Below are positions 46,996 through 58,366 of a stretch of DNA of 64,000 nt, piece by piece. Source of the stretch: Utricularia gibba. Lineage: Eukaryota > Streptophyta > Magnoliopsida > Lamiales > Lentibulariaceae. The stretch spans positions 1,860,001 through 1,924,000 of the forward strand of contig NEEC01000017.1 in assembly GCA_002189035.1 (NCBI GenBank), in the 5' to 3' direction. The notes under the pieces were generated by a model that saw nothing but the letters and a program-made list of their open reading frames with translations, was not told where the DNA came from and did not search any database. The translations under genes were made by a program, and so were the position numbers. The number at the start of each line of letters is the position of its first letter. Within the stretch, counting starts at the first letter, position 1.

Positions 46996-49064
46996 TCACC
47001 ACACGTGGACAAAGTGCTCCTGTGGGAGGCGACGAGTGGCCGTGGAGCCGTCCTCGCCGTAGCTGTGGAGTATTCCGATCAGCGAGCTCGCTTTCTTCTG
47101 TGCCCATGGCGACCCATCGGCGACAACGGAGTACAAACTCGCTAATAGAGATGAAGGGTGGTTCTTCACTAAAACTGGAACCACATCTCCTTCGTTGTTG
47201 ATGCTCAGAGACAGCAACAAAGATGCACAGTATTCTCTCCCTGCTTTCGAATTCGAAGTTCCGAAGATTCGCAAGATAAGTGGCAAAGCTCCGGAGTTGA
47301 ATATAGCAGCTGCACCGTCTGGTTTTTCACCGAGATTCGCTAGAACTGCTAAACAGTCGGCTGTGAGGTTTTCCTTTTTGGAAGAGTTCAATGTCTGTAT
47401 CACTAATGGGACTAATCCAGCTTGCAGCATCCTCTGATGGTTCTCTGGGTGCAGCAGAAGTGTGAAAATCATGACTAAAGTTCGTTTCTTTGCACGGTCC
47501 GACCCATCTCGAAGGAGGTTGATGAGCCCCGGCACTGCAGATGGTATTGCACCTATGATGCTTCTGTTATCTTCAACAGAGGCATGATAGAACAATGCGC
47601 ACACTGCAAGCTGACGAGCTTTCATTGTTAAGCCTTCGCTCAAGGCCTGAACGATGATCTCCAATCCTCCATGCTCGGCCATAGTCGTCTTCGCCTTGGA
47701 GTGCTTCGAGAGATTACAGATGCACGAGATTGCGTTCTTTTGCAGCTCTGGAGTTGCTGAGCTGACGAGGCTTAGAAGAGGAGGAATGGCACCTGCTTCC
47801 ACTAAACAAGACCTGTTAAAAATGCTTGTTTTAGTTAGCAGGTGAATTTCCCTGGCGGCATTGACCTGAGCTTCCACTGTTCCGGCAGCAAGCCTTGAAA
47901 CAAGGAAGCTGGAGACCAGCTGAATGGCATTCTCAGCTGCTAGACTGTTCTCACTGATTGATGATGAATTAGGCGCATCTCTTCGATGCCCTGGTTCTGG
48001 GAACGCCATTTGATTCTTCAAGCAGTATAGCTTTATCAGCCTTTGCAGGGCCTGATTCTGAATCAACTTTAGATCAGGTAGCAGTTTTCCGGTTTTCGGG
48101 CAAGTGTAGTTTCCAGCTCCGAACCAATGGAGGATCGAAGAGCGCTCATACGTGTGACCAGAAGATAAAACTACAGGATCAGTCATGATTTCAAGGGAAA
48201 TTGGGCATCTGAAATCCTCAGGATTCAAAGTGGAGATCATCCCCATGGTGAGTTTTTCAGATTCATCAGAATGCTGTGAAAGAAGCGACGCCACTTTGTC
48301 GACTGCTGCGAAAAGTGTACATCTACTGTAAATCATCAACGCCATTAGACTTCGCAGGAATCTAAAACCCCTCCTGTCGGAAGATGAAGAAACATGCCCT
48401 GATTCAGAATGCAAGAACTTGAACTGTAAATGGCAATCAATCCAGCTCCCAATTCCAAGATAACGGAAAACGCGCCTCAGTTCACTGGATTTGGGGCTAA
48501 TCCCAGCTTCAAACTTATCAAGAATGGCGATAACACTGCTTCTGACTCGTTCATCTTCTTCTTCAACTTTGAAATATGTTTCCATTGTCTGCTTTCTAAC
48601 GAATCCCACAACTTCCTTAGCTTCATCAGAAACATCTAATCCGGAAAGCGGGATCACGTCTAGAGCCGTGGAGATTCCTCGCATACAAAAACGGATATGC
48701 GAAGAAACATCTTCCGATTTCATGAGCATCCAGAGACGGGTATCGTCTCTGGTACAATCCTCCAAGAGAAAACGAAGCTTCTGAAAGATTACATGTAGCT
48801 CAGACAAGGAAATAATCAAGGAACCCCACATGTGGAATCCACAACAAGTATTTCTTGGAGAAAAACAACAAGGGCTTGAACCAAACGGATTGAATTCCTG
48901 AAATTCCTCCTGTTGGTGAACTGGGTTTTCGACTTAAACTCAGATATCGCGATACCGAAGCTGATCAGAGAAGGAAGAAGCGTGGCAAGTGAAATAGATT
49001 CACTTGGAGCGACGGCCGGAAAATTCAAAATCCGGCGGGTACCATCTTCGGAATAACTTATCAT
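46996..49064 (-). CDS. U-box E3 ubiquitin ligase with ARM repeats, PUB18/PUB19-like, with one frameshift
   Basis: Single-exon plant U-box protein; PUB18 and PUB19 damp ABA and drought responses. N-terminus from 49064 reads MISYSEDGTRRILNFPAVAP, the family start (UND-type domain: SISLATLLPSLISFGIAISE). After STCG the frame hits a stop at about 48815; the rest, from GSLIISLSELHVIFQKLRFL, continues in another frame to 46996. The break is at CCCC 48824-48827 (GGGG in coding sense), where one added G restores frame. In the second frame the U-box (LNPEDFRCPISLEIMTDPVV, then GHTYERSSILHWF and TCPKTGKLL) sits near residues 207-275 of the downstream part, followed by ARM repeats (GAIPPLLSLVSSATPELQKN; AISCICNLSKHSKAK) and the end FVHVW. 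As written, only a product lacking the first 80 residues could be made from the ATG at 48831. Confidence 0.94.
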
Positions 49065-49211
49065 CGAACAACGATAAACCCCAGAACCCAAATCACAAAA
49101 CAACAAAAACACAAGCTGCAAAATGCAAACTTGGGATCTAAAGATTTCAAAGAAACAACCAACAAATATCTGGAACTCTGTTTCACGCTCCTTATCCTCA
49201 AACGGCGTGTA

Positions 49212-49328
49212 ACTATATATACCGTGGCCTCCCTCAGGGGCCCGAGGACACGTGGTGCCATCTTGTGCAACTAGGTGCTAAAACCCGCGTCGACGAAAAT
49301 TCCTCGCCCTATAACACACTGCCACGTG
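49212..49328 (-). promoter_or_regulatory. PUB18/19-like promoter: TATA box and two G-box/ABRE cores
   Basis: On the minus strand TATATATA (49213-49220 region) lies about 150 bp before the ATG at 49064. Upstream are CACGTGG at 49249-49255 and CACGTG at 49323-49328, the G-box/ABRE core bound by ABF-type bZIP factors. This suits the known ABA and drought induction of PUB18/PUB19; activity here is an inference. Confidence 0.6.
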
Positions 49329-51729
49329 CCACATGTCAAAGGCCGACATTGCTTATATTTAAATCTTTTACTAAATCACATTTATGACGTTAATGACTTT
49401 CCATATGCGGGGAAACTTCCCAAGAGATTAGTAAATGCCATCCTACTTTTTTTGGTAAAAAAAAAAAATCAATATAATAATCACTAAACATTTTAAAAAA
49501 AGACACTTGAAAATATAGTTTTATTAATAACAATATTTTTAAATTATTTGTATTTAAAAAAATGCATGTATTTAATTATAATTAAAATTATGAAAATTGA
49601 AAAATTTATAATAAATTTTAATGAAAAAATACTATAAGTATTTTTCGGGCCCATTTAATTCCTGGCCCAGAAAGTGAATACCTGCCACACAAGCCCATTA
49701 AGGGAACCAGCTTCTCCATGCTATTTTTTTAATTTTTAAAAGGTGGGAATTGTGCATTAATTATTGTACCTTCAATTTTTTTTAATTTAATAAGGGAATA
49801 ATTTATTATGCTAATATTCCCAAATTATATAATAAAAAATATATAAAAAATAGAATATCAAAATTTAAAATGTATTATTTAGGGGTTGCAATCTGTGTGC
49901 TTATCATGTAACCGCACCATTGATTGAGGGGTTGGTTAGCCATCTCCCTCCCATAGTATCACTTTCCTCTCCGCTGCCACGACACTCTAAACCTCCACCA
50001 TATCTACCTCCAGAATGCAATGCCGCAACATGACCATACCAACAATTTGGCTACACCATTACCATTCAATAGTCCCCCAACATTCCGAAATCCCGAAACC
50101 AAACACGAATTATCTTTTAAATATATTCAAAACATTTTCTTGTCAAACCACGGTTAAAAACTTATCGAGTTTAACTCCGAATCGAACCTATAATTCTAAA
50201 TGTATAGTTTTATATGATACTATTCGTTTTAAAGATTGTTTTTTCATTTTAAAAAAAAGAATTCATATAAAATTATAATGATTCTTTTATTTAATCACGT
50301 ATTTTCCCTAGTCTATTATCAATATTATGTATCGTTATTAGACTATTGACTGTATTATATATATTGAAAAAATTAATTATTTTTAATATTAATTTTATAT
50401 TTTAATATATGATAGAAAAAATAAAGATGGATATAAACGACTCTATGAATTAAAAATATTAAACTTATTTATCTATTGTTTATTTTAATTAAAATGTAGG
50501 TTATAAGGGGTGAGAGTAGTCATATCAATCATTAGACACGTGTTTAAATATTTGCTTTAACGCCTCTTTTTCCGGGCTCCCCATAACTCCATATAAATGA
50601 ACAGTCAGACCCGACGGGTTTCACACACACGCGGTTTGACCTCCCGGGTTCCATTCTTTTTTATTCCATATACTTGATTTATAAAATAGAAAATTGCAAA
50701 AATAACACACCAAGTTTCAATCACTATGAAAAGTCTAACCCCAAATTTTAAAATTACAAAAAGGACACATTAATTTTTCAAAACTGTTTAACGAAAACCC
50801 AAATAATTTTTAAAATTTTTAAAAATTGAATCAAATATGAGAAATTAACTATGTAATAAATATCGAAAAATGATGAATTAAAAATAATATGATAAATATA
50901 TATAAAAATATCAAAATAATTGTCAAAATCATTCAACGAAAATCCAAAATAAGAAGTTAAATATGCAATTTTATAAATTGGAGGACAAAATGTTTACAAA
51001 AAATATAAGTTAAAAACTCAATGATACAAATTTGAAAATTAGGGGTTATACTTTATAAAATAATTATCTTGTTTTTCAATAATATTTTTCAAAATTATTT
51101 TATTTGATATTAAAAAAATCTATTTTCAAAAATAAGTATTTTATAGTTTTATATATTATTAAAAATAGAAACAAACAAATAAATAAATAAATAATTATTT
51201 TTTGTATGTGAAAGTGAGAAGTGGGTTTGAATGGGGAAGCCGGAGTATGACAAAATGTGTAATAAGGCGTGCATTATTGCAGACCCCTACAAGGCGCTCT
51301 GAGGTAGCATCAATGAGAGCTGGGATCCATGGACTGGAGTACCTTTCCATCCATCCCAGTTATAATTCCCTACACGAAAGTCCCTACTTGGGATATACAA
51401 ACACGGGTGTCGTGATGCCTCCACAGGCATAAAAAAACCATATCTTTTCGTTTTTGGATTGGGTCTGAGGCCATCTTGTGGTCTCAGGAGTATCAGAAAA
51501 GAGGGGTTTCTCCGGGGAGATTAGAATGATCGGCGACAAACAGACGCAGATACGTATGGGGGAGTGAGTGGGACGTCGTATCTAACCCTTGGGAGGTCCC
51601 CAGAATCCAAGAGCAGGACCCCGAGATGAAAACCACATCGTACCCTTCCAGCTTGCAACGACTTACCAGAGGTGACAATAAGAATAGGAACCACCCTCTT
51701 GTTTCTAGGGCAAACTTGTGTTAGCGCCT
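49329..51729. other. 2.4-kb AT-rich intergenic region
   Basis: Long AT-rich stretch with no recognisable gene on either strand. It includes short homopolymer and AAAT-type repeats (an AAATA run near 51173-51196) and one GC-richer island at 50560-50650. The last 500 bp form the leader and promoter of XTH33. No transposon ends or open reading frames of note. Confidence 0.45.
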
Positions 51730-53020
51730 ATGACGTCCTCTTGTCGCCTCTTCCTCTTCTCGCTTCTGTTGAGCGCCGTCTGTGTTCATTCGGCTGGACC
51801 GGCTCCGCTCGTGGAGCGTCTGACGGATCGATTCAGCCGGGTGGGTGTGAATCAGAGCTACGATATTCTTTTCGGTGGGAAGAATGTTCGTGGTGTGAAT
51901 GGTGGGGGTGGTGTTACTCTTACTCTCGACAAATCCTCTGGTAAAGATTGAGAAGTTTTCCTCTTTTGAAGTGGGGTTTTGGAGCTTTTTTTTTCACCTT
52001 TCGTTGATTTGCTTCTGCAGGCTCAGGAGTGGAGTCGAGAGACAGGTATTTTCATGGCTTCTTCAGCGCAGCCATTAAACTTCCGGCAGGTTTTTCCTCA
52101 GGCGTTGTGGTAGCATTCTACGTAAGTTTTTCCTCCTACAACTATACGACCGGAAACGACGAAAATACGCCTTTTAGCTCTGTGTTGAGTTTCGATTTTG
52201 GCTGTTGTTAGTTATCGAACGTTGGCGAGTTCCCCCACAACCACGACGAGCTGGACTTCGAACTGCTGGGCATGAGAGTAAACGAACATGGGTTCTGCAG
52301 ACCAACATGTACGGCGACGGAAGCGTCGGAACTGGCAGGGAGGAGAAGCTCTACCTCTGGTTCGATCCCACAGAGGCCTTCCATGAATACAGCATCCTCT
52401 GGAATCATCATCATATTGTGTAAGCATCCCCCATCTTTTATACTGCAACACACACGACGAACCCATCTGGGCACCAGAGAAACAAACCCCATGATACTAT
52501 GTACAAAAGCTAAGAAAAAATTGTCCCGATCACTACAGTGACCATGATCTTGACCACTTGGCGGTGGGCAGCTTTCAATTTTGATTTCGTATCTGGGCAA
52601 CCGTTTCATCTTCATCTTCATCTTCATCTTCCCAGGTATTTCGTGGACAACGTTCCGGTCCGGGAAGTAGCCCAGAGCAAGGCGTTGGGATCGGCGTACC
52701 CATCGAAACCCATGTCGGCGTACATCACGATCTGGGACGGGTCGGAGTGGGCAACTCACGGCGGAAAGTACCCCGTCGACTACAAGTACGCCCCCTTTGT
52801 GGCGTCCATCAGCGGAGTCCAGTTGGAGGGCTGCGTCATGAACGAGAACCAGGTCTGTTCAGGAAGGAGCCCTTCGAGTCTGGATCCGGTTGACGGCGAG
52901 GTGTTCGCTAAATTGTCTAGCTCACAGACGGCTGCTCTGGACTGGGCCAGACGGAACCATGTGTTCTACTCCTACTGCCAAGACAGGTCCAGGTACAAAG
53001 TTATGCCTCCAGAATGTTGA
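51730..53020 (+). CDS. XTH33: Xyloglucan endotransglucosylase/hydrolase XTH33, with one frameshift
   Basis: GH16 cell-wall enzyme that cuts and rejoins xyloglucan. Exons: 51730-51940, 52021-52121, 52212-52419, 52636-53020. Signal peptide CRLFLFSLLLSAVCVHSAG, then RFSRVGVNQSYDILFGGKNV and the catalytic block HDELDFELLG (nucleophile and acid/base Glu present) followed in homologues by (N)xxxxW(x)LQTN, here KRTWVLQTNMYGDGS. The XET C-terminal domain ends YSYCQDRSRYKVMPPEC, the XTH33-type end without the long tail of XTH27-30. The frame breaks right after ELLG: GGGC at 52268-52271 is one base short of that needed to read HESKRTW. With one base restored, exon 3 also has the right phase for exon 4. 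N-glycosylation motif common after the active site is not obvious. Confidence 0.93.
52605..52628 (+). repeat. (TTCATC)4 microsatellite in XTH33 intron 3
   Basis: Four exact copies of TTCATC run directly into the 3' splice site CCCAG at 52631-52635, forming its pyrimidine tract. Length change here could alter splicing. Confidence 0.85.
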
Positions 53021-54024
53021 ACTGTGGGAGGGATAGGGCTATTGATTCCACATGTTGCTGTTGTGCACAAAATTATTTAATTATTGTTTATACTCTTAAT
53101 TATATCATAGAATAAAAGTGATATTATAATGTTTTATAGTGTACGGTCCCAAGAGAATATTCAAAAATTTGTATTCAATTCAATTAATTTTATATTAGAT
53201 TTTGTTTTTCAAAACTTCATATATGAATATTAAATATCTTATATGAATAATATGATATAAGATAAATTATAAATCATCATTATTTGTGGAAATTTTTACA
53301 CTGAAATTATAATTATTTTAAAAAAATTACAAAAATATGAATAATTATTTGTATTTTTATTAATATGTAATGGTTTAAGTCGGTTTAAATAGGGTAATAA
53401 ACACTGGTCCGCTTGGGGGACAGACGCGCCAAAATGGATGTGATGGTTTCCCGCGTCCCGCCGTGTCCTGCGTGTCGTAGGCTTTTAATAGATCTTTTGG
53501 GCTTCACAGAAGGCTTAGGGTCGCCTCGGATGTTGGCGCATAATCGGCCCAATTCAATGGGAAGTACCAGAGATTCGTTATTGGCGGCTTCCTGCGCCTT
53601 GATCGACATTAGAGGTGGCGGTTCTGTGGAAGTGTAAACCTAGAAGCGCGGTTCCTCGTTCGTCGGCGCTGGATTTGAGGTTTGTCGGAATCGAATTGCG
53701 TAGTAGAAACTTTCACTGGCCATGATAGTGTGGTTGTGTGAACCCTGAATTCTCTGTACTTCGGCAGGCAATTAGAGTTGGTTTTTAGGGTTGTAATGTA
53801 GTGAAAAAAGTTATCTAAATGCTGAGGAGTTTATATCACTTATGGTCCTGGCTTTTCTAGTTCGTGTATTTTTGGCTTTTCCGTTTTTGAGGATAACTGC
53901 TGCTGTATTTGTGCCCTGAAAGTTTGTGTGGTCCTTGTCTTATCAGCAAAAAAGTTTCTTGTTATTACTCCGGGGTTAATCTCGCGTTTTTGCCTCCCAG
54001 GGCATTGTTTTTCTGGGCTTTGAC
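53021..54024. other. XTH33 3' UTR, spacer and APUM23 leader
   Basis: AT-rich to about 53390, then a GC-richer block with GGCCCA at 53543-53548 (site II type), probably the APUM23 promoter and 5' UTR. Short open frames overlap on both strands at 53390-53640 with no family match. Confidence 0.4.
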
Positions 54025-57000
54025 ATGGTTTCTGTTGGTTCAAGAGCGTTGCCATGGGGGAGGCATAAACGTAATCTATCGGATAGCGTGATTGGTGATG
54101 AGAACATTTACTCATCTCAAGTCTTGTGCAGACGGAAAATGGGCAGGAAAGGAACTAAAAAGGGCTCAGTACAACGTGGAGGTGGTGTCAATGAAAATCA
54201 ATCCGGTGGCGTATCTGGCATCACGGGGAGGGGTGCGAAGGTTACAAAGGAAGATGGCCTACCTAGTCAGGAGCCATTTATCAGGTTTTTCATATTGGGC
54301 ATTCGCTTGTTCAATAGTCATGAGTATGTTGTGTGATGTATTGTTTTCTTTTCCTCTTTTTAGAAAGCAGGTTGATCCTGAAACTGCTAAATACTTTTCG
54401 GAAATTGCAAATGTAATTGAGGGAAATGAGGTTGACTTGGAAGAACGTACCTCTATATGTAGCACTGCATTAGAAGAAGCCCGAGGAAAGGAATTAGAAT
54501 TGGCAACTGATTATGTTATAAGCCATACTATGCAAACCCTCCTTGAAGGATGCTCTGTTGAGGCACTTTGTTCTTTCCTTCACGGTTGCTCGAAGAATTT
54601 TTCCTACATTTGTATGGATAGGTCCGGTTCTCATGTTGCTGAGTCAGCGATAAAATCATTGGCTCGTCATCTTGAAGATGAGGAAAAATACAGTGTTATT
54701 AAGAAAACATTATCTTCATTGTGCCAGGTGAATATCACTTGGTCCTCAGTGTGCCTCCTCTGAAATATCAAGCCGTGTTAGCAGCACAGTTGTGTTTTTC
54801 CTCTGAACATGCTGCTGCGAGCATGATTTTCAGTGCATATTACAATGAGAGTTTGCTACATTTATTTTAAACTCTTATATGCCCTTTTCTTTTCAGGCAG
54901 TTGTGGCTCATCCTACGGATATTATGTGCAGCTCTTATGGTTCTCATTTTATGCGGAGACTTCTTTGTCTTTGTAAGGGTGTTTCTGTTGACTCTACAGA
55001 GTTACATGGCATAAATCCAGGAAGTGTGCTATCAGAGCGTTTGAATTTAAAATTATCCAAGGGTAAATCTCATATACAGCCACAGAATCCGGCATTCCCA
55101 GAACAACTCGAACTTCTCATGGTCGAATTGCTAAATCCTGTCAAGACGGATATCGAAGCCATTTTGGTCAATCAGTACAGCAGTTTGGTCCTTCAGGCAA
55201 GTTTTATATCTGTAAATTTCTTACACTGTTGTTTTTGTAAAGAAAAGTAGTGTTGTGCCTATCGTCTATTTTGTTATTGATCCTTTGCAAGTGTTGTGTC
55301 TTTGCACATGCTCTGCATGCACCCAATGGTGACGTTTTATTTTTCTTTTTATTTTTTCTCTTTTTAAGGTGCACTTTAGTGTTTAATGATGCAAGGGGCC
55401 TTGTATTGTTTCAAGATATTGCTTGCATCTTTGTTGATATCGTATGAGTTTATTGACAGACCATCCTGAGGTTGTTACATGGACAAGAGGAAGATTTGCT
55501 TCGCATCATTCCTGTTCTACTTGGCTATCCTGGAGCCAAATATGTAAAAGGGACGCCTATAGAAGCTGGGTTAAGGAAAAAAATCTTGAGTTTGGTTGGG
55601 GAAAGTGCATACAGTCACCTATTGGAGGTGGTAAACTTGTTTTAAACTATGCAACATCGAATGTTCGATATCTGTGTTTTTGACATCCATGGTTAAAAGA
55701 CTCGGTTTTTCAGGTAATTTTGGCAGTGGCGCCTAATGACTTGTATGGGCAGATGTTGACAGAAGTTTTTAAGGGCTCTCTGTTTACAATGTCATCAAAT
55801 CTGTCTGCAAACTACGTTGTGCAGTCACTTGTATCTCATGCTAGAAATCAAAAACATGTATGTTCGATGATCCTTTAACCTTTTCATTTTTCCGCTTGTA
55901 TAGCAGGCATGGTTATCATAGCTGCTAAGCACGATGACTTCTTTTTGCATCGTTCATCCAGATAAAGTTGATTTTTGAGGAAATGGGTTCTAAATTCTAT
56001 GATCTCCTTGAAATGGGAAGAGCTGGGGTTGTTGCCGCGGTGGTTTCTGTCTGCCAAAAGATCAAGTTCCTGGAGCAAACGGTATATCCTTATTCTCAAC
56101 ATGCAGCATTTGGAAAGTCCTGCAGTGTGAACCAAAGGACTTGGCTTTCATGTTTCGTTCTTTTCTGAAGTTTTTACCCTTGTTGTTCTGCAGTGCTGCC
56201 AATGTCTTGCTGATTCGGTTTCATTGAAGGATGAATCTTCTCCATTGATTGTTCCTCGTATATTGTTTCTCGACAGTTACTTTGCAACAAATAATAAAGA
56301 CAATTGGGGTTGGCCTACTGGCAAAAAAATGCATATTCTCGGCTCTCTGATTCTGCAGTCAGTTTTCAAATTTCCAACTGTACGTGGTTTCCTTCCAATG
56401 ATTGTTTTATGAGCATCAACACACTTGCACACACTTGAGATTTGAATCCTTGACTTTTCGTTTACGATTGCAATGTCCGTTGATATGCAGTTACAGGCGA
56501 GCTGATATTTTTCTTCATGCAGGAATTCATTGAACCTTATATCACTAGTATGACCGCGTTGGAAGATTACCATGTTCTCGAAGCTTGTAAAGATCCTGCT
56601 GGTGCCCGTGTTATTGAGGCTTTCCTTGTCTCAAATGCTTCAGATAAGCAAAAAAGGAAGTTAATCACCAAGTATGGTTCCATTATTCTTTACCTCAAGC
56701 GTTGTTTTCATGTTACCCGCCATGTTGAGAACCTTATGCTGGTTTTGTTGACAACTGCATGAATAAAATGCAGACTCCAAGGCCATTTCGGAGAACTCTC
56801 TCTGCATCCCGCTGGCTCGTTTACAGTTGAGAAATGCTTCAACGCCAGCAACTCGTCGCTTAAAGAGACAATTGTTTCTGAATTGTCATCCCTACGAGCC
56901 GAGCTATCCAAGACCAAGCAGGGCCCTTATCTCCTGAAAAAACTTGACGTTGAATGGTAGGCAGGCGTTTTGTTTCCTTTCCAATCTTCAGTTTCCGAGT

Positions 57001-57404
57001 TCCCTATGAATGCTGATTGCTATGGACTCCATTGTATTAACAGGTACGCTAAAAGACCAGAGCAATGGAGATCAAAGCAGACGTCGAAGCAGTCCACGTA
57101 CAAAGACTTCTACCAAACCTTCGGATCGAAGAAGAGCGGCAGTTCATCTCAAAATCAGAACTTTTTGGCAGATGCTCCTCCCAAACTCCGAGGCGGAGGC
57201 TTAAAGGGCATGAGGAAAGAGATCCAGACACGGGTTTCTTCTGATATGCATAAGAAGCCTGAAGCAACAACTCCGTTTCTAGCTCGCGAGGCTGGCTCGA
57301 AGCCGAATAACCCGAAACGTAAACGAGGAGAGTTTCACAAAGATCTTGGTCATGATAACAGGAAGAGCAAGAAGATGAAGATGGATAAAAAGCAAAGAAC
57401 GTAG
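54025..57404 (+). CDS. APUM23: Pumilio homolog 23 (APUM23), nucleolar NOP9-type protein
   Basis: Nucleolar PUF-repeat RNA-binding protein needed for pre-rRNA processing. Exons: 54025-54284, 54364-54727, 54897-55196, 55460-55627, 55714-55857, 55962-56081, 56194-56379, 56523-56671, 56774-56956, 57044-57404, 744 aa. N-terminus is basic (VGSRALPWGRHKRNLSD), then KQVDPETAKYFSEIANVIEG, pumilio-like repeats such as NFSYICMDRSGSHVAESAIK, HPTDIMCSSYGSHFMRRLLC, NLSANYVVQSLVSHARNQKH, ACKDPAGARVIEAFLVSNAS and LSLHPAGSFTVEKCFNASN, and a Lys-rich C-terminus (KRKRGEFHKDLGHDNRKSKK). Intron 3 uses a GC donor (CAG|GCAAGT); the nearby GT would break phase. The final GAATG|GTAGGC junction rebuilds Trp before YAKRPEQW. 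Two in-frame Met codons occur early; the first is used. Confidence 0.95.
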
Positions 57405-57802
57405 TGGAGATTTTGATTTTAGAAATTGTTTTGGGAACTAATTATTGTAGATGAAGATCATGGAACAAGGCGAATACGGAGCATCTTGGGTCTGCTCCTG
57501 GGCTTTGAATATTTTGAAAGAAATTGCTTGCAGGAATGAATGCATCTGAAAGATTTGAATTTTTGTCATTACCAGGAACAGAGAGAATCCAACTGGTTAC
57601 AAGCAATGCCGTTGCCGGCAGAAAAGGGGAGACGAAGTGCCGGTGAAGCTCTTGGAAGCGAAGAAGAGACGGCTGTACAGGAAACGTGGCGCCACGTTTG
57701 TTGGATTCAAGCTCCGGCGAGCTCCGAGATGCTTTGTAAAGCTGGGCGCCATGATCTGCACCCCTGTGAGTCAAGCAGTCAAGGTTTTAGATTCAGGCGT
57801 AG
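57405..57802. other. Tail-to-tail spacer APUM23 / PADRE gene
   Basis: Combined 3' UTRs. A plus-strand frame (about 57555-57858) is open and basic but has no good ATG and no family match; it runs into the poly-T tract that is antisense to the PADRE coding end. Confidence 0.4.
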
Positions 57803-58366
57803 TTAATTGCATGGATGACTTGTTGATTGCTCTGTTTTTTTTTTTTTTTTCATTCTAAGGACCTGATGATTTTGGGCATTCTTCTTCTGCTGCTGATGAT
57901 CTTCACCTGACGTCTCTCCCTTGTTCTTCTTCTTCTTCCGCGACAACTTTTCACATTTCTTGGCTCTGATGACTCTCACCACCTCTGCAACAAAAACCCA
58001 TAACTGAAAATCGGTAAAAAAAAAAAAGATGTTCTCTTGTGGTAAATTTTCTCAGCGGATCAGTGAGAAGCAGGCCTCCTATCTTTGGGTACCTTCTGTG
58101 GTGAGGAGGCGGTAGGCGTGGCCGAGGAGGAGGGTGTCGGTGGGCCGGAGGAGCTGGACGCGCGTGTACCTCACCCGCCGCTTGTCATCGTTGTCGTCGT
58201 TCTCTTCGCTCCCGGCGAGGTGCAAAGGAATGATCAGTGAGACGTGGTGGCCAGGGTTCATCTTCATCACGTGGGCAGCGGTGACGGGGTAGTACATCAG
58301 TTCACTTTTCCCGGTGGGGTGCTGGATAACGAGCGCGGCGGCGTCTACCGCCTGACAGTTGCCCAT
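57803..58366 (-). CDS. PADRE/DUF4228 domain protein
   Basis: 151-aa plant PADRE-family protein; the family is often induced by pathogens or stress, molecular role unknown. Exons 58366-58093 and 57984-57803. Start MGNCQAVDAAALVIQHPTGK carries the MGN(C/x) N-myristoylation-type signal, then LMYYPVTAAHVMKMNPGHHV, RYTRVQLLRPTDTLLLGHAY, RLLTTEEVVRVIRAKKCEK and a Lys-rich tail (KLSRKKKKNKGETS). Near the end, 16 consecutive A encode five Lys and set the final frame to TEQSTSHPCN; the true length depends on that run being right. A further in-frame ATG upstream (58417) would add 17 residues and spoil the MGNC start, so it is not used. Confidence 0.87.

Noticed and set aside
50590-50660. Short palindrome ACCCGACGGGT in a GC-richer spot
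   Set aside because: Five-base arms are too short to distinguish from chance, and no element ends are seen around it.
51202-51432. 76-codon frame in AT-rich DNA before XTH33
   Set aside because: Begins in repeat-like AT sequence and shows no family features; likely chance.
57555-57858. Basic plus-strand frame (LLEAKKRRLYRKRGATF)
   Set aside because: No ATG, runs into a poly-T tract antisense to the PADRE coding end, and falls in the expected 3' UTR zone.
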